From VAZQ01 sp963763365 (GTDB lineage: Bacteria > Pseudomonadota > Alphaproteobacteria > Rhizobiales > Xanthobacteraceae), in the NCBI GenBank assembly GCA_963763365.1, contig CAVXOE010000003.1:1-64000 (forward strand): 64,000 nt of DNA, given 5' to 3'. The notes beneath the pieces are model-generated. The model searched no databases. It worked only from the letters and a program-made list of their open reading frames with translations, and had not been told where the DNA came from. This document shows positions 25,835 to 35,870 of this stretch, piece after piece (the first letter of the stretch is position 1; the number at the start of each line of letters is the position of its first letter). The position numbers were made by a program, and so were the translations under genes.

Positions 25835-26212
25835 ATGTTTCGAAGAGTTCCGGCAGTCATCGCGCTCGTGGCAGCGGTGCTGTCGACGATGTTGTTATCG
25901 GCCGACGCTTTCGCGCGCGCTGGCCGCGGCGGCGGGCATGCGGGCCATGCGTCCTTCAATCGCGGCGCGGGCGGGATGCATCGCGGCGCGGTCGGCGTGC
26001 GCCACACCGCCGTCGGAGTGCATCGCGGCGCCGCCGGGATCGGTTATCACGGAGCGGTGGCGCGCGGCGGGGCCTATCGAGTCGGCGGCCACTATCACGG
26101 CGGCGTCTGGTACGGGACCGGCCGGCACTGGTGGAACGGCCGCTGGTATGCCTACGGCGTCGGTTCGTGCTGGCTCCTCAGCCCGGTCGGTTACGTCTGG
26201 GTCTGCGGCTAG
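25835..26212 (+). CDS. Small secreted His/Gly-rich protein
   Basis: A 125-residue protein with a Sec signal peptide (FRRVPAVIALVAAVLSTMLL, cleavage near ADAFA). The mature part is dominated by glycine, histidine, arginine and alanine in loose repeats (AGRGGGHAGHA, MHRGAVGVRH, GVHRGAAGIGYHG). It ends in a Trp/Gly/Tyr segment with two cysteines (VGSCWLL, VWVCG) that could pair. AAGGAG lies 6 nt before the ATG. Similar small secreted proteins are common in Hyphomicrobiales but have no assigned role; metal binding by the histidines is possible. Confidence 0.75.
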   Translation: MFRRVPAVIALVAAVLSTMLLSADAFARAGRGGGHAGHASFNRGAGGMHRGAVGVRHTAVGVHRGAAGIGYHGAVARGGAYRVGGHYHGGVWYGTGRHWWNGRWYAYGVGSCWLLSPVGYVWVCG

Positions 26213-26247
26213 AGCGCGATATCGACCGGCTTCACGGTTGCGACTTC

Positions 26248-26277
26248 AAGGGCGCGGGAGACATCCTCCGCGCCCTT
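26248..26277. terminator. Bidirectional terminator hairpin
   Basis: AAGGGCGCGGGAG and CTCCGCGCCCTT form a strong G+C-rich stem between two convergent genes, followed by ATT on the plus strand. Its right arm overlaps the stop codon of the minus-strand gene remnant, so it can serve both directions. Confidence 0.6.
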
Positions 26278-26758
26278 ATTGCTGGTTGTTCCAGAACTGC
26301 AGCGCGGCGGAGGACGTCACGCCGCCGACCACACAGGGGATGCCGAACTCGACGTGCCCGGTGGTCGCGGCAACGATGCAGCCCAGCGCCAGCGCGCCCT
26401 GGCCGACCTGTCCCCAGAACGAAACGTCGCGCTTGACCCCTGGCCCCTTGCGCTTGAGATCCTCGATCGACGCGAGCGCCTGCTTGCGCACGCGGGTCGC
26501 GTCCATGGTCTCGGCCGCCTCGATCACATCCTTGAGGACAGTGCGCACCTCGCCCGGCTGCTGCGGGCGCACGCGCTTGAGCATCGCCATCAGGTCGGTA
26601 TAGCGCGCCGCATTGCTGGTCAGGGTGTATTTCGCCATGCCGCCGACGGTGAGCCGGTCGGCGCTATCGCGCTCGTTCGACCAGGGCAGCATGGCGAGGA
26701 TGCGCAGCACCGGCCGTTCGCTGCCGGTCGCGAAATAGATGCCCCAGAGCGTGTCGTC
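26276..26758 (-). pseudogene. 5'-truncated hypothetical gene
   Basis: The open frame begins directly after an in-frame TAA without a good start codon, reading YDDTLWGIYFATGSERP and then LAMLPWSNERDSADRLTVGGMA. I recognise a family of longer alphaproteobacterial proteins with this DDTLWGIYFATG-type segment in mid-protein, so the N-terminal part appears lost. The C terminus has a hydrophobic segment (GALALGCIVAATTGHVEFG) and an Asn/Gln tail. A shorter translation from the internal ATG at 26710 cannot be ruled out. Confidence 0.55.
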
Positions 26759-26782
26759 ATATTAGGACACTACCCGCCAACC

Positions 26783-27835
26783 TCAATTTTTGACGTACTT
26801 CATCATGCGCTTGGGGCCGACTTCGGCACCGTAAACGTTGCCCTGCGCATCCGCCGCGACGCCCTCGGCCGCGCTGGTGCTGCTCGACTTCTCCACCGGG
26901 TCGGGAATGAACGCCGTCACGGCGCCGTCGCTCACGCGCCCGATGCGGATGCCGCGCTTCCAGCCGTCGTGGTTCTTGGCGACCGACTCGGATTCGGAGT
27001 CCGCCACATAGATGATGTCGTTCTTGTCGATAAAAACGCCGCTCGGCCGGCTGAACTGATGCCACTGATCGATGTAGTTGCCGTCCTGATCGAAGATCTG
27101 GATGCGGTTGTTCTGCCGGTCGCCGACGAACAGACGCCCGCGCGAATCCATTGCGATGGCATGCGGGATGTCGAGTTCGCCCGGACCTGAGCCCTTCTTG
27201 CCCCAGGTCTTGATGAACTTGCCGTCCTTGTCGAACTTCACGATCCGCGCGTTGGTCTGGCCGCCGTGACCGTCGGCGACGAAGATGTCGCCGTTCGGCG
27301 CCGTCACCACCGCCGAAGGCGCGTTGAATTCGTCGGGGCCGCTGCCGGGCTTGTTCGGCTTGCCGAGCGTCAGCAGCACCTTCCCGTCCGGACTGAACTT
27401 GAACACCTGGTGGCCCTTGTTGCCGCGGCCGAGCCCGTCGGTCACCCAGACGTTGCCGTCGCGGTCGACGTGGAGACCATGCGGAAACAGGATCAACCCG
27501 GCGCCGAAACTCTTGATGAGCTTGCCGGAGCCGTCGAATTTCAGAATCGGGTCGAGCGTGGAGACATCGCACGCGAACGACGTGCCGGGCTCGATGCGAG
27601 AGGGCGGCCGCGATTCGCCGCAACGCTCGCCGACCCAGACACTCGTCCCGTCAGGATCGATACCGACCGCGCTGGTCGATCCCCAGCTGCGACCTTGCGG
27701 CAGTGCCCCCCAGTTCTCGATCGAGCGATACGGATCGGGCGCAGAGTTAGTCGGCGTGACGGACTGGCTCAACGCGATGCTGCTGGCGAGCGTAAGCGCC
27801 GCGGCGGCGGTTCCTATAATGATGGTAGAGCGCAT
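26783..27835 (-). CDS. Secreted NHL-repeat beta-propeller protein
   Basis: This 350-residue protein has a Sec signal peptide (IIIGTAAAALTLASSIALS) and about six NHL-type blades. Each blade repeats the pattern hydrophobic-D-x-x-G-N/K-hydrophobic-(W/Y/F)-V-x-D, as in GLHVDRDGNVWVTDGLG, DIFVADGHG, RLFVGDRQNNRIQIFDQDG and IYVADSESES. A disulfide is possible (GERCGE, FACDV). Related propellers include peptidyl-hydroxyglycine amidating lyases, but no active-site match is claimed. GGAAGGGAGAG precedes the chosen ATG. The gene stands alone between the truncated gene and a palindromic repeat. Confidence 0.8.
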   Translation of the reverse strand: MRSTIIIGTAAAALTLASSIALSQSVTPTNSAPDPYRSIENWGALPQGRSWGSTSAVGIDPDGTSVWVGERCGESRPPSRIEPGTSFACDVSTLDPILKFDGSGKLIKSFGAGLILFPHGLHVDRDGNVWVTDGLGRGNKGHQVFKFSPDGKVLLTLGKPNKPGSGPDEFNAPSAVVTAPNGDIFVADGHGGQTNARIVKFDKDGKFIKTWGKKGSGPGELDIPHAIAMDSRGRLFVGDRQNNRIQIFDQDGNYIDQWHQFSRPSGVFIDKNDIIYVADSESESVAKNHDGWKRGIRIGRVSDGAVTAFIPDPVEKSSSTSAAEGVAADAQGNVYGAEVGPKRMMKYVKN

Positions 27836-27906
27836 TCGTTTCTCTCCCTTCCGTCTTTGTGTTTTTTTGTCGTCGTTAGTGCGCGTTCCGGCGAGATCAA
27901 ACCGGC

Positions 27907-27992
27907 CGTCATTGCAAGGAGCCCCCGCGGGGCGACGAAGCAATCCAGATTCTAATATAAGGCTGGATTGCTTCGCTGCGCTCGCGATGACG
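27907..27992. repeat. Intergenic palindrome, CGTCATTGC type, copy 1
   Basis: An 86-bp inverted repeat starting CGTCATTGC and ending GCGATGACG, with AAGCAATCCAG and CTGGATTGCTT as inner arms. A second copy lies at 49309-49389. Elements of this type are widespread between genes in Bradyrhizobium-like genomes. It could act as a terminator for the genes on either side. Confidence 0.7.
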
Positions 27993-28016
27993 GGTCAGCC
28001 CGATCGCCACCGGCGG

Positions 28017-29474
28017 CTAGAACAATTCGAAATACTCCCTCTGCTCCCATTCGGTGACTTCAGCCTGATAGCGTGCGATCTCGGCCTCCTTGATGCGCAC
28101 AAAATAATCGACGAATTCCGAGCCGAAGCCGGCACGCAGACAGGCGTCGTCACGCAGCGCGGCGAGCGCCTCGTCGAGACCCTTGGGCAACAGCGGCGCG
28201 TCTGTCTCGTACGGCGTATCGGCCGATGGACCCGGGTCGAGCTTGCGCGCCACGCCGTCGAGCCCGGTCACGATCTGCGATGCCATGTAGAGGTAGGGGT
28301 TCGCCGCCGGCTCGCCGATGCGGTTCTCGAGCCGCGTCGCGGCGTCGCCGGCGCCGCCCATCACGCGCACCATCACGCCACGATTGTCGCGCGCCCAGAT
28401 CACCCGGTCGGGCGCCAGCGCATAGGCACGGTAGCGCTTGTAGCCGTTGATGGTCGGCGTGGTGAAGGCCGCCGCTGCGCGCGCATGCGCAAGCAACCCG
28501 GCGAGGAAATGCCGCCCGACGGGCGACAGCTCATCGGCGTCGGATACGAACGCATTGGCGCCCGAGCGCCTGTCGCGCAGCGACTGGTGCAGATGCCAGC
28601 CGCTCGACATTGCGTTCGGCACCTTCGGCCGGCACATGAAGCTCGCGTGATAACCCATGCGCCGGCACATCTGCTTCACGGCGCTGCGGAACAGCATCAT
28701 CGTATCGGCGGGCGCGAGACCGACCTGCGGATGGAAGGTGAACTCGCACTGGCTCGGCCCCAGTTCGATCTCGACCGAGCGCAACGGCAGCCCGAGCGCC
28801 AGCACCTCGCGGCGGATCGTTTCGAGCACCGGCTCCATCTGGTCGAAGCGCGTTTCGGTGAGATAGGCGTAGCCGGGCGAGATGAGGCTCACCTGCGGGG
28901 GCTCGGGCGGCCAGGTCGCGTCCTCCGGGTCGAGCCGCGGATTGTCGAGCTTGAAGACGTGGAATTCCACTTCGAGGCCGGCCATGTAGTCGTAGCCGGC
29001 ATCGGCGAGCGTCGCGAGCGTCCTGCGATAGAGATGACGCGTCGAGAACGGCACCGGCTGCCCGTTGCCGAAATAGATGTCGCACAGCACCCAGCCGGTT
29101 TTCGGCGCCCAGGGCAGGACGCGGAAGGTCGCCGGGTCGGCGATCATCAGGAAGTCGGCGCCGCCTTCCATCTCGCGCATACCGAAACCGCCGCCGGCGG
29201 TGAATACCGGGAAAGCGGTCTTCTGCGCGGTGTCCTTGGCGAGCAGCGTCGTCGTCATCGCGACGCCGTTGCGCATTGCGCGCGCGGCGTCCGCCGCCAT
29301 CACGGTCTTGCCGCGCAGAATGCCATGCTGGTCGGGAAACGACAGCCGCACGACTTCGAGGCCGTGCTCCTCGATCAGCCGTTCGGCCTTGGTCGCGGCC
29401 TCGAACTGCTCGTCGCTCCACAGGCCGTGGCGCTCGACGAAGGTTCGGGGGGTTCGTTCTTGCGGTGAGGACAC
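28017..29474 (-). CDS. Glutamine synthetase-like gamma-glutamylamide ligase
   Basis: A 485-residue member of the glutamine synthetase superfamily. It retains the catalytic-domain signatures GLEVEFHVF (metal Glu), SVEIELGPSQCEFTF, SSGWHLHQSL and NRGVMVRVMGGAGDAATRLENRIGEP. Its overall form resembles GlnA-like enzymes that join glutamate to amines or anilines rather than ammonia. No GlnB-type regulation site or adenylylation tyrosine region is evident. A GTG start is used, with GGAG about 7 nt upstream. It lies upstream of no obvious operon partner; the neighbouring Bug gene has its own start region. The substrate amine is unknown. Confidence 0.85.
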   Translation of the reverse strand: MSSPQERTPRTFVERHGLWSDEQFEAATKAERLIEEHGLEVVRLSFPDQHGILRGKTVMAADAARAMRNGVAMTTTLLAKDTAQKTAFPVFTAGGGFGMREMEGGADFLMIADPATFRVLPWAPKTGWVLCDIYFGNGQPVPFSTRHLYRRTLATLADAGYDYMAGLEVEFHVFKLDNPRLDPEDATWPPEPPQVSLISPGYAYLTETRFDQMEPVLETIRREVLALGLPLRSVEIELGPSQCEFTFHPQVGLAPADTMMLFRSAVKQMCRRMGYHASFMCRPKVPNAMSSGWHLHQSLRDRRSGANAFVSDADELSPVGRHFLAGLLAHARAAAAFTTPTINGYKRYRAYALAPDRVIWARDNRGVMVRVMGGAGDAATRLENRIGEPAANPYLYMASQIVTGLDGVARKLDPGPSADTPYETDAPLLPKGLDEALAALRDDACLRAGFGSEFVDYFVRIKEAEIARYQAEVTEWEQREYFELF

Positions 29475-29574
29475 GCGACATTCTCCGGCCGGGAGCGATC
29501 ATACCGGAGCGGACGAGCAACGTCATGCCTGCAGAATACTCCCGCCACGCGCACATTGTGCGCGGAGTTAGCGC

Positions 29575-30558
29575 CTACTCGGGCTCGATCCCGGCCTCCT
29601 TGATCAGGGCGGTCCACTTGACCAGCTCGGACTTGACGAAGTCCGGAAACTGCGCGGGGCCGATCCAGTAGACATCCATGCCCCCGGTCACGAACTGCTC
29701 CTTGACCTCAGGCTTGGCGATCATCTTCTCGAATTCGCGAGCGAGCGTATTGACGATCTCGGGCGGCATGTTCGCCGGACCAAAAATGCCCACCCAGGGC
29801 ATGAGATCGAATTCCGGCAGGATGGTTTCGCCGAGCGTCGGCAGGTCGGGTAGCAAATGGCTGTGCTCGCGCGTGATCATCGCCAGCGGCCGGACCGTGC
29901 CGGCACGGACCTGCGGCATCCCGGTGGTGAACTCCAGGCACATCACCGAGATATGGCCGGCGATCAGGTCGGTCACAGCCATCGGATTGCTGCGATAGGC
30001 GACCCGCACCATGTCGATGCCCATCCGGCGTTTGAGGAGTTCGCTCATGATATGGCCGGTGCTGTTGCCGGCCCCGAAATTGAGCTTGCCCGGATTGGAC
30101 TTGGCGTAAGCAACCAGTTCGGCCGGCGTCTTGATCGGAAGCTTCGCGTTGACCCCGATGAAGTTCGGGAAGCCGCCGATGCGGACGACGGGCGTGAAAT
30201 CCTTGATCGGGTCGTACGGAACGGTCTTGTACAAACCGTTGGCGGCCGAGTGCGTGGAATTTGTCGTCAGCAAAAGCGTGTAGCCGTCGCCTGGAGCGCG
30301 TGCGACCGTTTGGGCCGCGATCATCCCGCCGGCACCGGCCTTGTTTTCAACCACGACGCCCTGCCCGAGCGCAGTCTGCAGATTTTGCGCAACCAGCCGC
30401 GCCACGGCGTCGGTCGAACTCCCGGCCGCAAACGGGATGACCAGGGTGATTTGCCGGGTCGGATAGCTCTGCGCCAAGGCGCCGCCGGCGCCTGCCAAGA
30501 GCACAATTGCCAAGCCGATAAGACGTCGCAAATAGCGATCGCTGAAGATGAGTGACAC
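29575..30558 (-). CDS. Bug-type substrate-binding protein
   Basis: This receptor of about 327 residues has an N-terminal membrane-crossing signal (RLIGLAIVLLAGAGGALAQ). Family motifs present are ITLVIPFAAGSSTDAVARL, VVVENKAGAGGMIAAQ, VAYRSNPMAVTDLIAGHIS and LPTLGETILPEFDLMPWVGIF. It starts from a GTG at 30558 preceded by GGAG at 9 nt. The protein is a full-length TctC homologue, and the membrane components TctA/TctB are not nearby. It is divergent from the 84-residue conserved gene, and the glutamine synthetase-like gene follows it on the same strand. Confidence 0.9.
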   Translation of the reverse strand: MSLIFSDRYLRRLIGLAIVLLAGAGGALAQSYPTRQITLVIPFAAGSSTDAVARLVAQNLQTALGQGVVVENKAGAGGMIAAQTVARAPGDGYTLLLTTNSTHSAANGLYKTVPYDPIKDFTPVVRIGGFPNFIGVNAKLPIKTPAELVAYAKSNPGKLNFGAGNSTGHIMSELLKRRMGIDMVRVAYRSNPMAVTDLIAGHISVMCLEFTTGMPQVRAGTVRPLAMITREHSHLLPDLPTLGETILPEFDLMPWVGIFGPANMPPEIVNTLAREFEKMIAKPEVKEQFVTGGMDVYWIGPAQFPDFVKSELVKWTALIKEAGIEPE

Positions 30559-30748
30559 TTTTGAGGGCTCCGTGGATGGAGGTGTCAACCCGGCCCGACA
30601 AGTGAGGCAGTTTCCGACCGAAACGTCAATCGAGCAGGTGCAGAGTGCGCACAGCGGTCGACAAGGCCGCCTAGTTCGCGCAGAATACCTGCACAAAAAG
30701 CCGACGACGCGCGGCAGGGGCGGCGCCAGTCACAGGGAAGGAGCAGCG

Positions 30749-31003
30749 ATGAGCGAGCTGTCAAAGGACGATGTCGTCGAGATTCTCGGTTCGAAGCTGG
30801 GCGATATCGCCATTGCCGAAATCATCGCCACCGGTATCACCAAGAGCGAGCTCGTGACCGCCAAGGCGCGCGTCGTAATCGATCACAAGCGGCACGAGGC
30901 CGGCCCTCCGCAGGAGCCTGGGCACATCAGCCGGGTGGTCGACATTCTTGAGCGACTTTACAGCAACGGGCTCCTCGGCGAGGCAGGCTCGACGATGACC
31001 TAG
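30749..31003 (+). CDS. Small conserved alphaproteobacterial protein
   Basis: An 84-residue soluble protein, MSELSKDDVVEILGSKLGD at the N terminus, followed by a helical segment AEIIATGITKSELVTAKARVV and a C-terminal helix HISRVVDILERLYSNG. It has no signal peptide or known catalytic motif. A strong GGAAGGAG ribosome site supports the ATG at 30749. I recall similar short proteins in Bradyrhizobium-like genomes without assigned function. A strong hairpin about 60 bp downstream may end its transcript. Confidence 0.75.
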   Translation: MSELSKDDVVEILGSKLGDIAIAEIIATGITKSELVTAKARVVIDHKRHEAGPPQEPGHISRVVDILERLYSNGLLGEAGSTMT

Positions 31004-31065
31004 TCCTGCAAGGACTGTGAGCGATCCCGGCCAAGCAAACGCGACCTGCTTCGTATTCGTCCAGG

Positions 31066-31084
31066 GAGCGCCGATCGGGCGCTC
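31066..31084. terminator. Hairpin after the small conserved gene
   Basis: GAGCGCC and GGCGCTC form a perfect 7-bp stem with a 5-nt loop, followed by ATTAATCTT. It is consistent with an intrinsic terminator for the 84-residue gene on the plus strand. Confidence 0.5.
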
Positions 31085-31144
31085 ATTAATCTTCGGTCGA
31101 AAATGCGATAGGGTAAGCCGTCCGCTGACTGGCCGGGGCGAGGC

Positions 31145-33875
31145 ATGGAAGGCTTCTTCGTACTGCTCGGGATCGCGCTGCTCGCGCTCCCGGTAATTGC
31201 CATCGTCGCGCTGGTCATGGCGGTCGGCAACCGCGACCGACTGCGCGCACTTGATCTGCGCTTTGACGCGCTTGAACGGCAACTTGCCGCGGCAGGCGCC
31301 GCGGGCTCCCCACCACCCGCCATGCCGGCGGAGGCGATGCCCTCTCCCATCGCCTCGGAGCCCATTCCACAGCCCGAACTGGAGACAAGTCCTCCGGCCA
31401 CCGAATCCATTCCGCCGGTCGGGCCGGCACCCTCCGAGGTCCACCCTGGAGCAACCGGCATCCCCAGCGGCCATGCCGCCTCCCCTGCCCGAACCGGCAG
31501 CACCGGCCATGAGCCTGGAGGAACGCCTCGGCACCCAATGGGCCGTGTGGGTCGGCGGCATCGCACTCGCGCTCGGCGGCGTCTTCCTCGTGCGCTACTC
31601 GATCGAGGCGGGATTGCTGGGGCCGGGCGTGCGGGTCTTCCTCGGCGCACTGCTCGCGCTTGCGCTGATCGCAACCGGCGAATGGGCCCGTCGCACTGAG
31701 CGGCTCTCGGGCGTTGCAGGGCCGGCGAGCGCGCATATTCCCAGCATCCTGACCGCCGCCGGTACCGTTGTCGCCTATGCGGACGTCTACGCCTCCTACG
31801 CGCTCTATGATTTTCTCAATCCCGGTCTCGCCTTCATTCTGCTCGGCGCGGTCGCACTCGCGACGCTTGCTGCCGCCCTGCTGCATGGCCCCGCACTCGC
31901 CGGGCTCGGCCTCGTCGGCGCCTATGTGACGCCAATGCTGGTCGCGTCCGAGAAGCCGGATTTCTGGTCGCTCTACATCTATCTCGCCGTCGTCACCGCC
32001 GCGGCATTCATGCTCGCACGGATGCGCATGTGGCGCTGGCTGGCGCTCACCGCGATCGTGTTCAGCGCACTCTGGACCTTTCCGGGGCTCGACACCCAGC
32101 CGGTCACGGCAATCGGCGCGCACGCCTTCCACGTCGCCGTCGGATTTGCGCTGGCGGCGGCCCTGATCGTATCGGGGCTGCTGTTCGGGCCAGACGCCGA
32201 GCCCGACCGGATCGACGATGTCTCCTCGGCCTCGCTCGGCGCCTATCTCTTGGCGGCGACCTTCTTGGTGCTGGCGAGCCGGCACGATCCCGTTGCACTG
32301 ATCACGTTCGCGCTGCTGGTCACAGCCACGATCGCAATTGCCTGGCGCACTGCGGCGGTCGCGGCCGCGGTACCGGCCGCCGCGCTGCTCGTTGCGCTGG
32401 TCATGCTGCGCTGGGCGCTCAATTTCAACAGCGAGTATCTCATCGCGCCGTCCGGGCCGGTGGCGGGCGCGGTGCCCGACCCCGAACTTGCCCGTACCGG
32501 ATGGCATCTCGCACTCGGCATCGGGTTTGCGGCGCTGTTCGGGGTCACCGGGTTCCTGGCGCAAGGCCGCTCGGAGCGCCCCACCATCCCGCTCTTGTGG
32601 AGCGCGGCGGCGGTGTTCACCCCGCTCGCGATGCTGGCGGCGCTCTACTATCGCATCGCCGGCTTCGAGCCGTCGATCCCGTTCGCTGGCGCCGCTCTGC
32701 TGCTCGCGGCATTGTTCGCGTTCGCGACCGAGGCACTCGGCAAGCTTGTACCGCGTCCGGGGCTTGCAGGCGCCGAGGCGATCTTCGCCACCGGCGCGGT
32801 CGCCGCGCTCGCGTTGGCGCTCACCATGGCTCTGGAGAGAGGCTGGCTCACGGTCGCGCTCGCCCTGATGGTGCCGGGCATCGCCTGGGTGCAAGAGAAG
32901 CGGCCGCTGCCGGCGTTGCGCTGGCTTACCGCGATTATCGGCGCACTGGTGGTGGCGCGCCTCGCCTGGGATCCGCGCGTCATGGGCGTCAACGTTGGCA
33001 CCACGCCGGTCTTCAACTGGCTGCTCTACGGCTACGGCATCCCAGCCGCGGCGTTCTGGATAGGAGGCACGCTGCTGCGCCGGCGCGCTGACGATCAGCC
33101 CGCGCGCATGATCGAGGCCGGCGCTTTGCTGCTGACCGTGCTGACGGTGTTCCTCGAAATCCGCCACTACATCAACAACGGCGACATCTATTACCGCTCC
33201 TCCGGCCTGACCGAGGTGGCACTCCAGGTCTGTGCCGGGCTCGCGATGACGATCGGGCTCGAGCATCTGCGGCGCCGCACCGGTAGCGTCGTGCACAATG
33301 CCGGTGCGCTGATCCTCGCCGCGCTCACGCTGGTCGCGATCGTGCTCGGCCTTGGCTTTGCGGAGAATCCGCTATTCTGGTCGATCCCGGTCGGCGGCCC
33401 GTTCGTCAACTTGATCTTGCTCGGCTACGGACTGCCGGCGATTTTGACGGCCGTGCTGGCGCTGCACGCACGTGGCGCGCGGCCGCCGCAATACAGCGCC
33501 GCCGCCGCGGTGGTCGCAGTCGCGCTCGCGCTCGCCTATCTCACGCTTGAAGTGCGCACGCTCTTCCACGGCGAGGTGCTCACGCGCGGTCCGACCACCG
33601 ACGCCGAAGGCTACACCTATTCGGCGGTGTGGCTGGCGTTCGGCGTGGTGCTGTTGGCGGCCGGCATGTTCCTGCACTCGCAGGCGGTCCGGCTTGCCTC
33701 CGCCGCGGTGGTGATCCTCACGGTCTGCAAGGTGTTCCTGATCGACATGCGCGGGCTCACCGGGATTTTCCAGTCCCTGTCGTTCATCGGGCTCGGCATC
33801 GTGTTGCTGGGGATCGGCTTTCTCTACCAACGCCTGCTCTTTCCCCGCCGCCAAAAGGCCGCGCCACCAGGCTGA
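31145..33875 (+). pseudogene. DUF2339 multi-pass membrane protein, frameshifted in the linker
   Basis: The N-terminal anchor and coiled part (MEGFFVLLGIALLALPVIA, RLRALDLRFDALERQLA) lie in one frame. The signature start of the large membrane domain (MSLEERLGTQWAVWVGGIAL) and some twenty further hydrophobic helices lie in the next. The switch falls in the Pro/Ala-rich linker between about 31430 and 31470 and again needs one extra base to be removed. Joined, the product is a DUF2339 inner-membrane protein of about 900 residues, a family of unknown function. The membrane domain could also be translated alone from the ATG at 31509. Confidence 0.78.
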
Positions 33876-34046
33876 ACCGCCCCGGCGGCCACTGCCCACC
33901 ACGGAACCCCACCTTATCCACAGGGGGCGGGGGCAGCCGAAAGGCGCAATTTCGGCACGATTTCTGGCTCCAATCTGTGGCCCGGCGGCCCTTGTGCGCG
34001 CGTCGCGGCCATGGGAAGAATTTGGCGTGTACGGGGAGAGACGGCA

Positions 34047-34706
34047 ATGAGTTCTGGCCGATCAGACCGCGCGGACGGGCAACGCCTATTCAGGCTGCGG
34101 AATACGCTCTGGGCCGTAGTGGCCGTGGCTCTGTGGGCCCCGGCGCCGGCTTCAGCCTTCGATGCCGCGATCGAAGACATGTACACGCAGATTTCGATCT
34201 CACCGCCGACCACGAACCTGGTCGTGGTCTGCCATGGCTTCGGCTGCCGTTTTCGCACCGCCGTCGGACTGAGCAACGCCGACCATAGCAAGCTCAAACA
34301 GATGTTCGCGTCCGCCAAGAAGACGCCGGAGGCGGAGCGCAAAGCCATCGCGACGGCGACCAGTTGGTTCGACCGCCGGATCGGACCTGAAGCCGGAACT
34401 ACCCGGCGCGTCGCCTACGCGGGCGTACGAAGCGATCAGGGTCCGGAGCAGATGGATTGCATCGACATGAGCCGGAACAATACGAGCCTCCTGCTCCTCC
34501 TCGATCAGTTGGGTCTGCTGAAGCACCACAAGGTGGAGTCTCCGAGAGCGCGCGGCAATTTGCTCGACAATCGCTGGCCGCACGCCACCGCGGTGTTGCG
34601 CGAAACCACCAGCGGCCGCCAATGGGCGGTCGATAACTGGACGCACAAGTTCGGCGAGGGTCCGGATGTGAAGCCGCTCGACGAGTGGCTCAAGGACGGT
34701 TACTGA
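34047..34706 (+). CDS. Hypothetical secreted protein with CHGFGC motif
   Basis: A 219-residue protein with a signal peptide (NTLWAVVAVALWAPAPASAFD). Just after it lies TNLVVVCHGFGCRFRTAVGLS, in which two cysteines flank HGFG; a third cysteine occurs in EQMDCIDMSRN. The C-terminal half ends with VLRETTSGRQWAVDNWTHKFG and PLDEWLKDGY. I recognise it only as a conserved alphaproteobacterial exported protein of unknown role. GGGGAGAG precedes the ATG. It is convergent with the frameshifted Bug gene and has no operon partners. Confidence 0.7.
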   Translation: MSSGRSDRADGQRLFRLRNTLWAVVAVALWAPAPASAFDAAIEDMYTQISISPPTTNLVVVCHGFGCRFRTAVGLSNADHSKLKQMFASAKKTPEAERKAIATATSWFDRRIGPEAGTTRRVAYAGVRSDQGPEQMDCIDMSRNNTSLLLLLDQLGLLKHHKVESPRARGNLLDNRWPHATAVLRETTSGRQWAVDNWTHKFGEGPDVKPLDEWLKDGY

Positions 34707-34745
34707 CCGCCGATTCGGCTTCCGGCGCAATCGCGCTTTCCGATC

Positions 34746-35742
34746 TTATTGCTTTGGCGCCATGGGGTCGTGGCCGGTGAGCCTTGCAAGCTCGGCTTGG
34801 CGAGCGCTTTCAGTCCGCATGAACGCCGCCAGGTTCGCCGGCGTGTTGTCCGCCGCCGCCGGAATGGTCATGCCGAGCGCTTCCATGCGGGTCTTGAACA
34901 GATCCGCATGGATCGAACTCGTTGAGCGCCTTGAGCAGCGTCGCCACGATCGGTTGCGGCAGCTTGGCCGGCCCGACAAGTCCGACAAAGCCGCTGTGGT
35001 TGAAGTTTGTGTATCCGAGTTCTTCCATCGTCGGCACATCGGGCCATTCCGCGATGCGCTTTGAACCCGCCACCGCGAGCGGGCGCACCTTGCCACCGTC
35101 TGTGAGCGGCTTCGCGGCGGTGTAGAACGTGAAGGTCGCCTGCACCGCGCCCGTCACCACCGCGGCAGCCGCCTCGCCCGAGCCGCGATACGGCACGTCG
35201 ACGATCTTGGTGCCTGCGGCATGATTGAGCTGCGTCATTGAAATCGCCGGCGAGGTCGCGGGCCCCGAAGTGCCGAAGGAGATCTTGTTCGGGTTGCTCT
35301 TGGCGTCCTCGATCAACTCCTTCAGCGTCTTGTACGGCAGGTCGGCCTTGACGATCAGCACCAGCGGCGGGCCATCGGTGATCTTTCCGATCATCGTGAA
35401 ATCGTCGATCGCATTGTACGGGACCTTGATGTAGTGGAGGTTCTGCACATCGGCGAGCGCATTGACCAGGAGAGTGTACCCATCCGGTTCGGCGCGCCAC
35501 ACGTGCGTTGCACCGACTACGCCGGAAGCGCCGGTCTTGTTCTCCACCACGATCGAGGCGCCGAGCTTCTCCTGCATGATCGGAGCGAGCACCCGCGCAG
35601 GCACGTCGGTCAACCCACCCGGCGCAAACGGCACGACGAAGCTGATCGGCCGGTTCGGATAGGTCTGCGCCAATACAGGCGCCGCCACCGACGTCGCGCA
35701 GACCATCGCTCCGAAGAGTGCGGTCCATCGTGGTATTCGCAT
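34746..35742 (-). pseudogene. Bug-type substrate-binding protein, frameshifted near the C terminus
   Basis: A signal peptide (ALFGAMVCATSVAAPVLAQ) and Bug motifs (ISFVVPFAPGGLTDVPARVL, IVVENKTGASGVVGATH, VPYRGSGEAAAAVVTGAV) run in one frame to LLKALNEF. The matching tail (IHADLFKTRMEALGMTIP through ELARLTGHDPMAPKQ) is in the next frame and ends at 34746. One extra base near 34917 accounts for the break. ATG 35742 is used, with GGAGA 5 nt upstream. Except for this base the protein is a normal TctC homologue divergent from the amidohydrolase gene, possibly its uptake partner. Confidence 0.82.
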
Positions 35743-35870
35743 CGGTCTCTCCATTCACAGCTGTGCCGATCATAGCCGCAAGCACATCCGGTGCCAGATG
35801 CCGGCTCGCCGCATGCCGGGCATTGCAAATCGCCGCCCGGTGCTAGGATCGCGGCGACGGAGGGCTTCAT

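Noticed and set aside
27285..29468. Long open frame of over 700 codons on the plus strand opposite the glutamine-synthetase-like and NHL genes
   Set aside because: It is antisense to two well-supported genes, has Arg/Ala/His-rich composition and no family motif; it reflects G+C-rich codon bias.
31215..33296. Long antisense open frame opposite the DUF2339 gene
   Set aside because: Highly charged, repetitive Arg/Glu/Gln composition and no recognisable domain; the opposite strand encodes a clear membrane protein.
33914..33922. TTATCCACA, a perfect DnaA-box-like 9-mer
   Set aside because: A single box with no cluster, no A+T-rich region and no replication genes; chance or a lone site.
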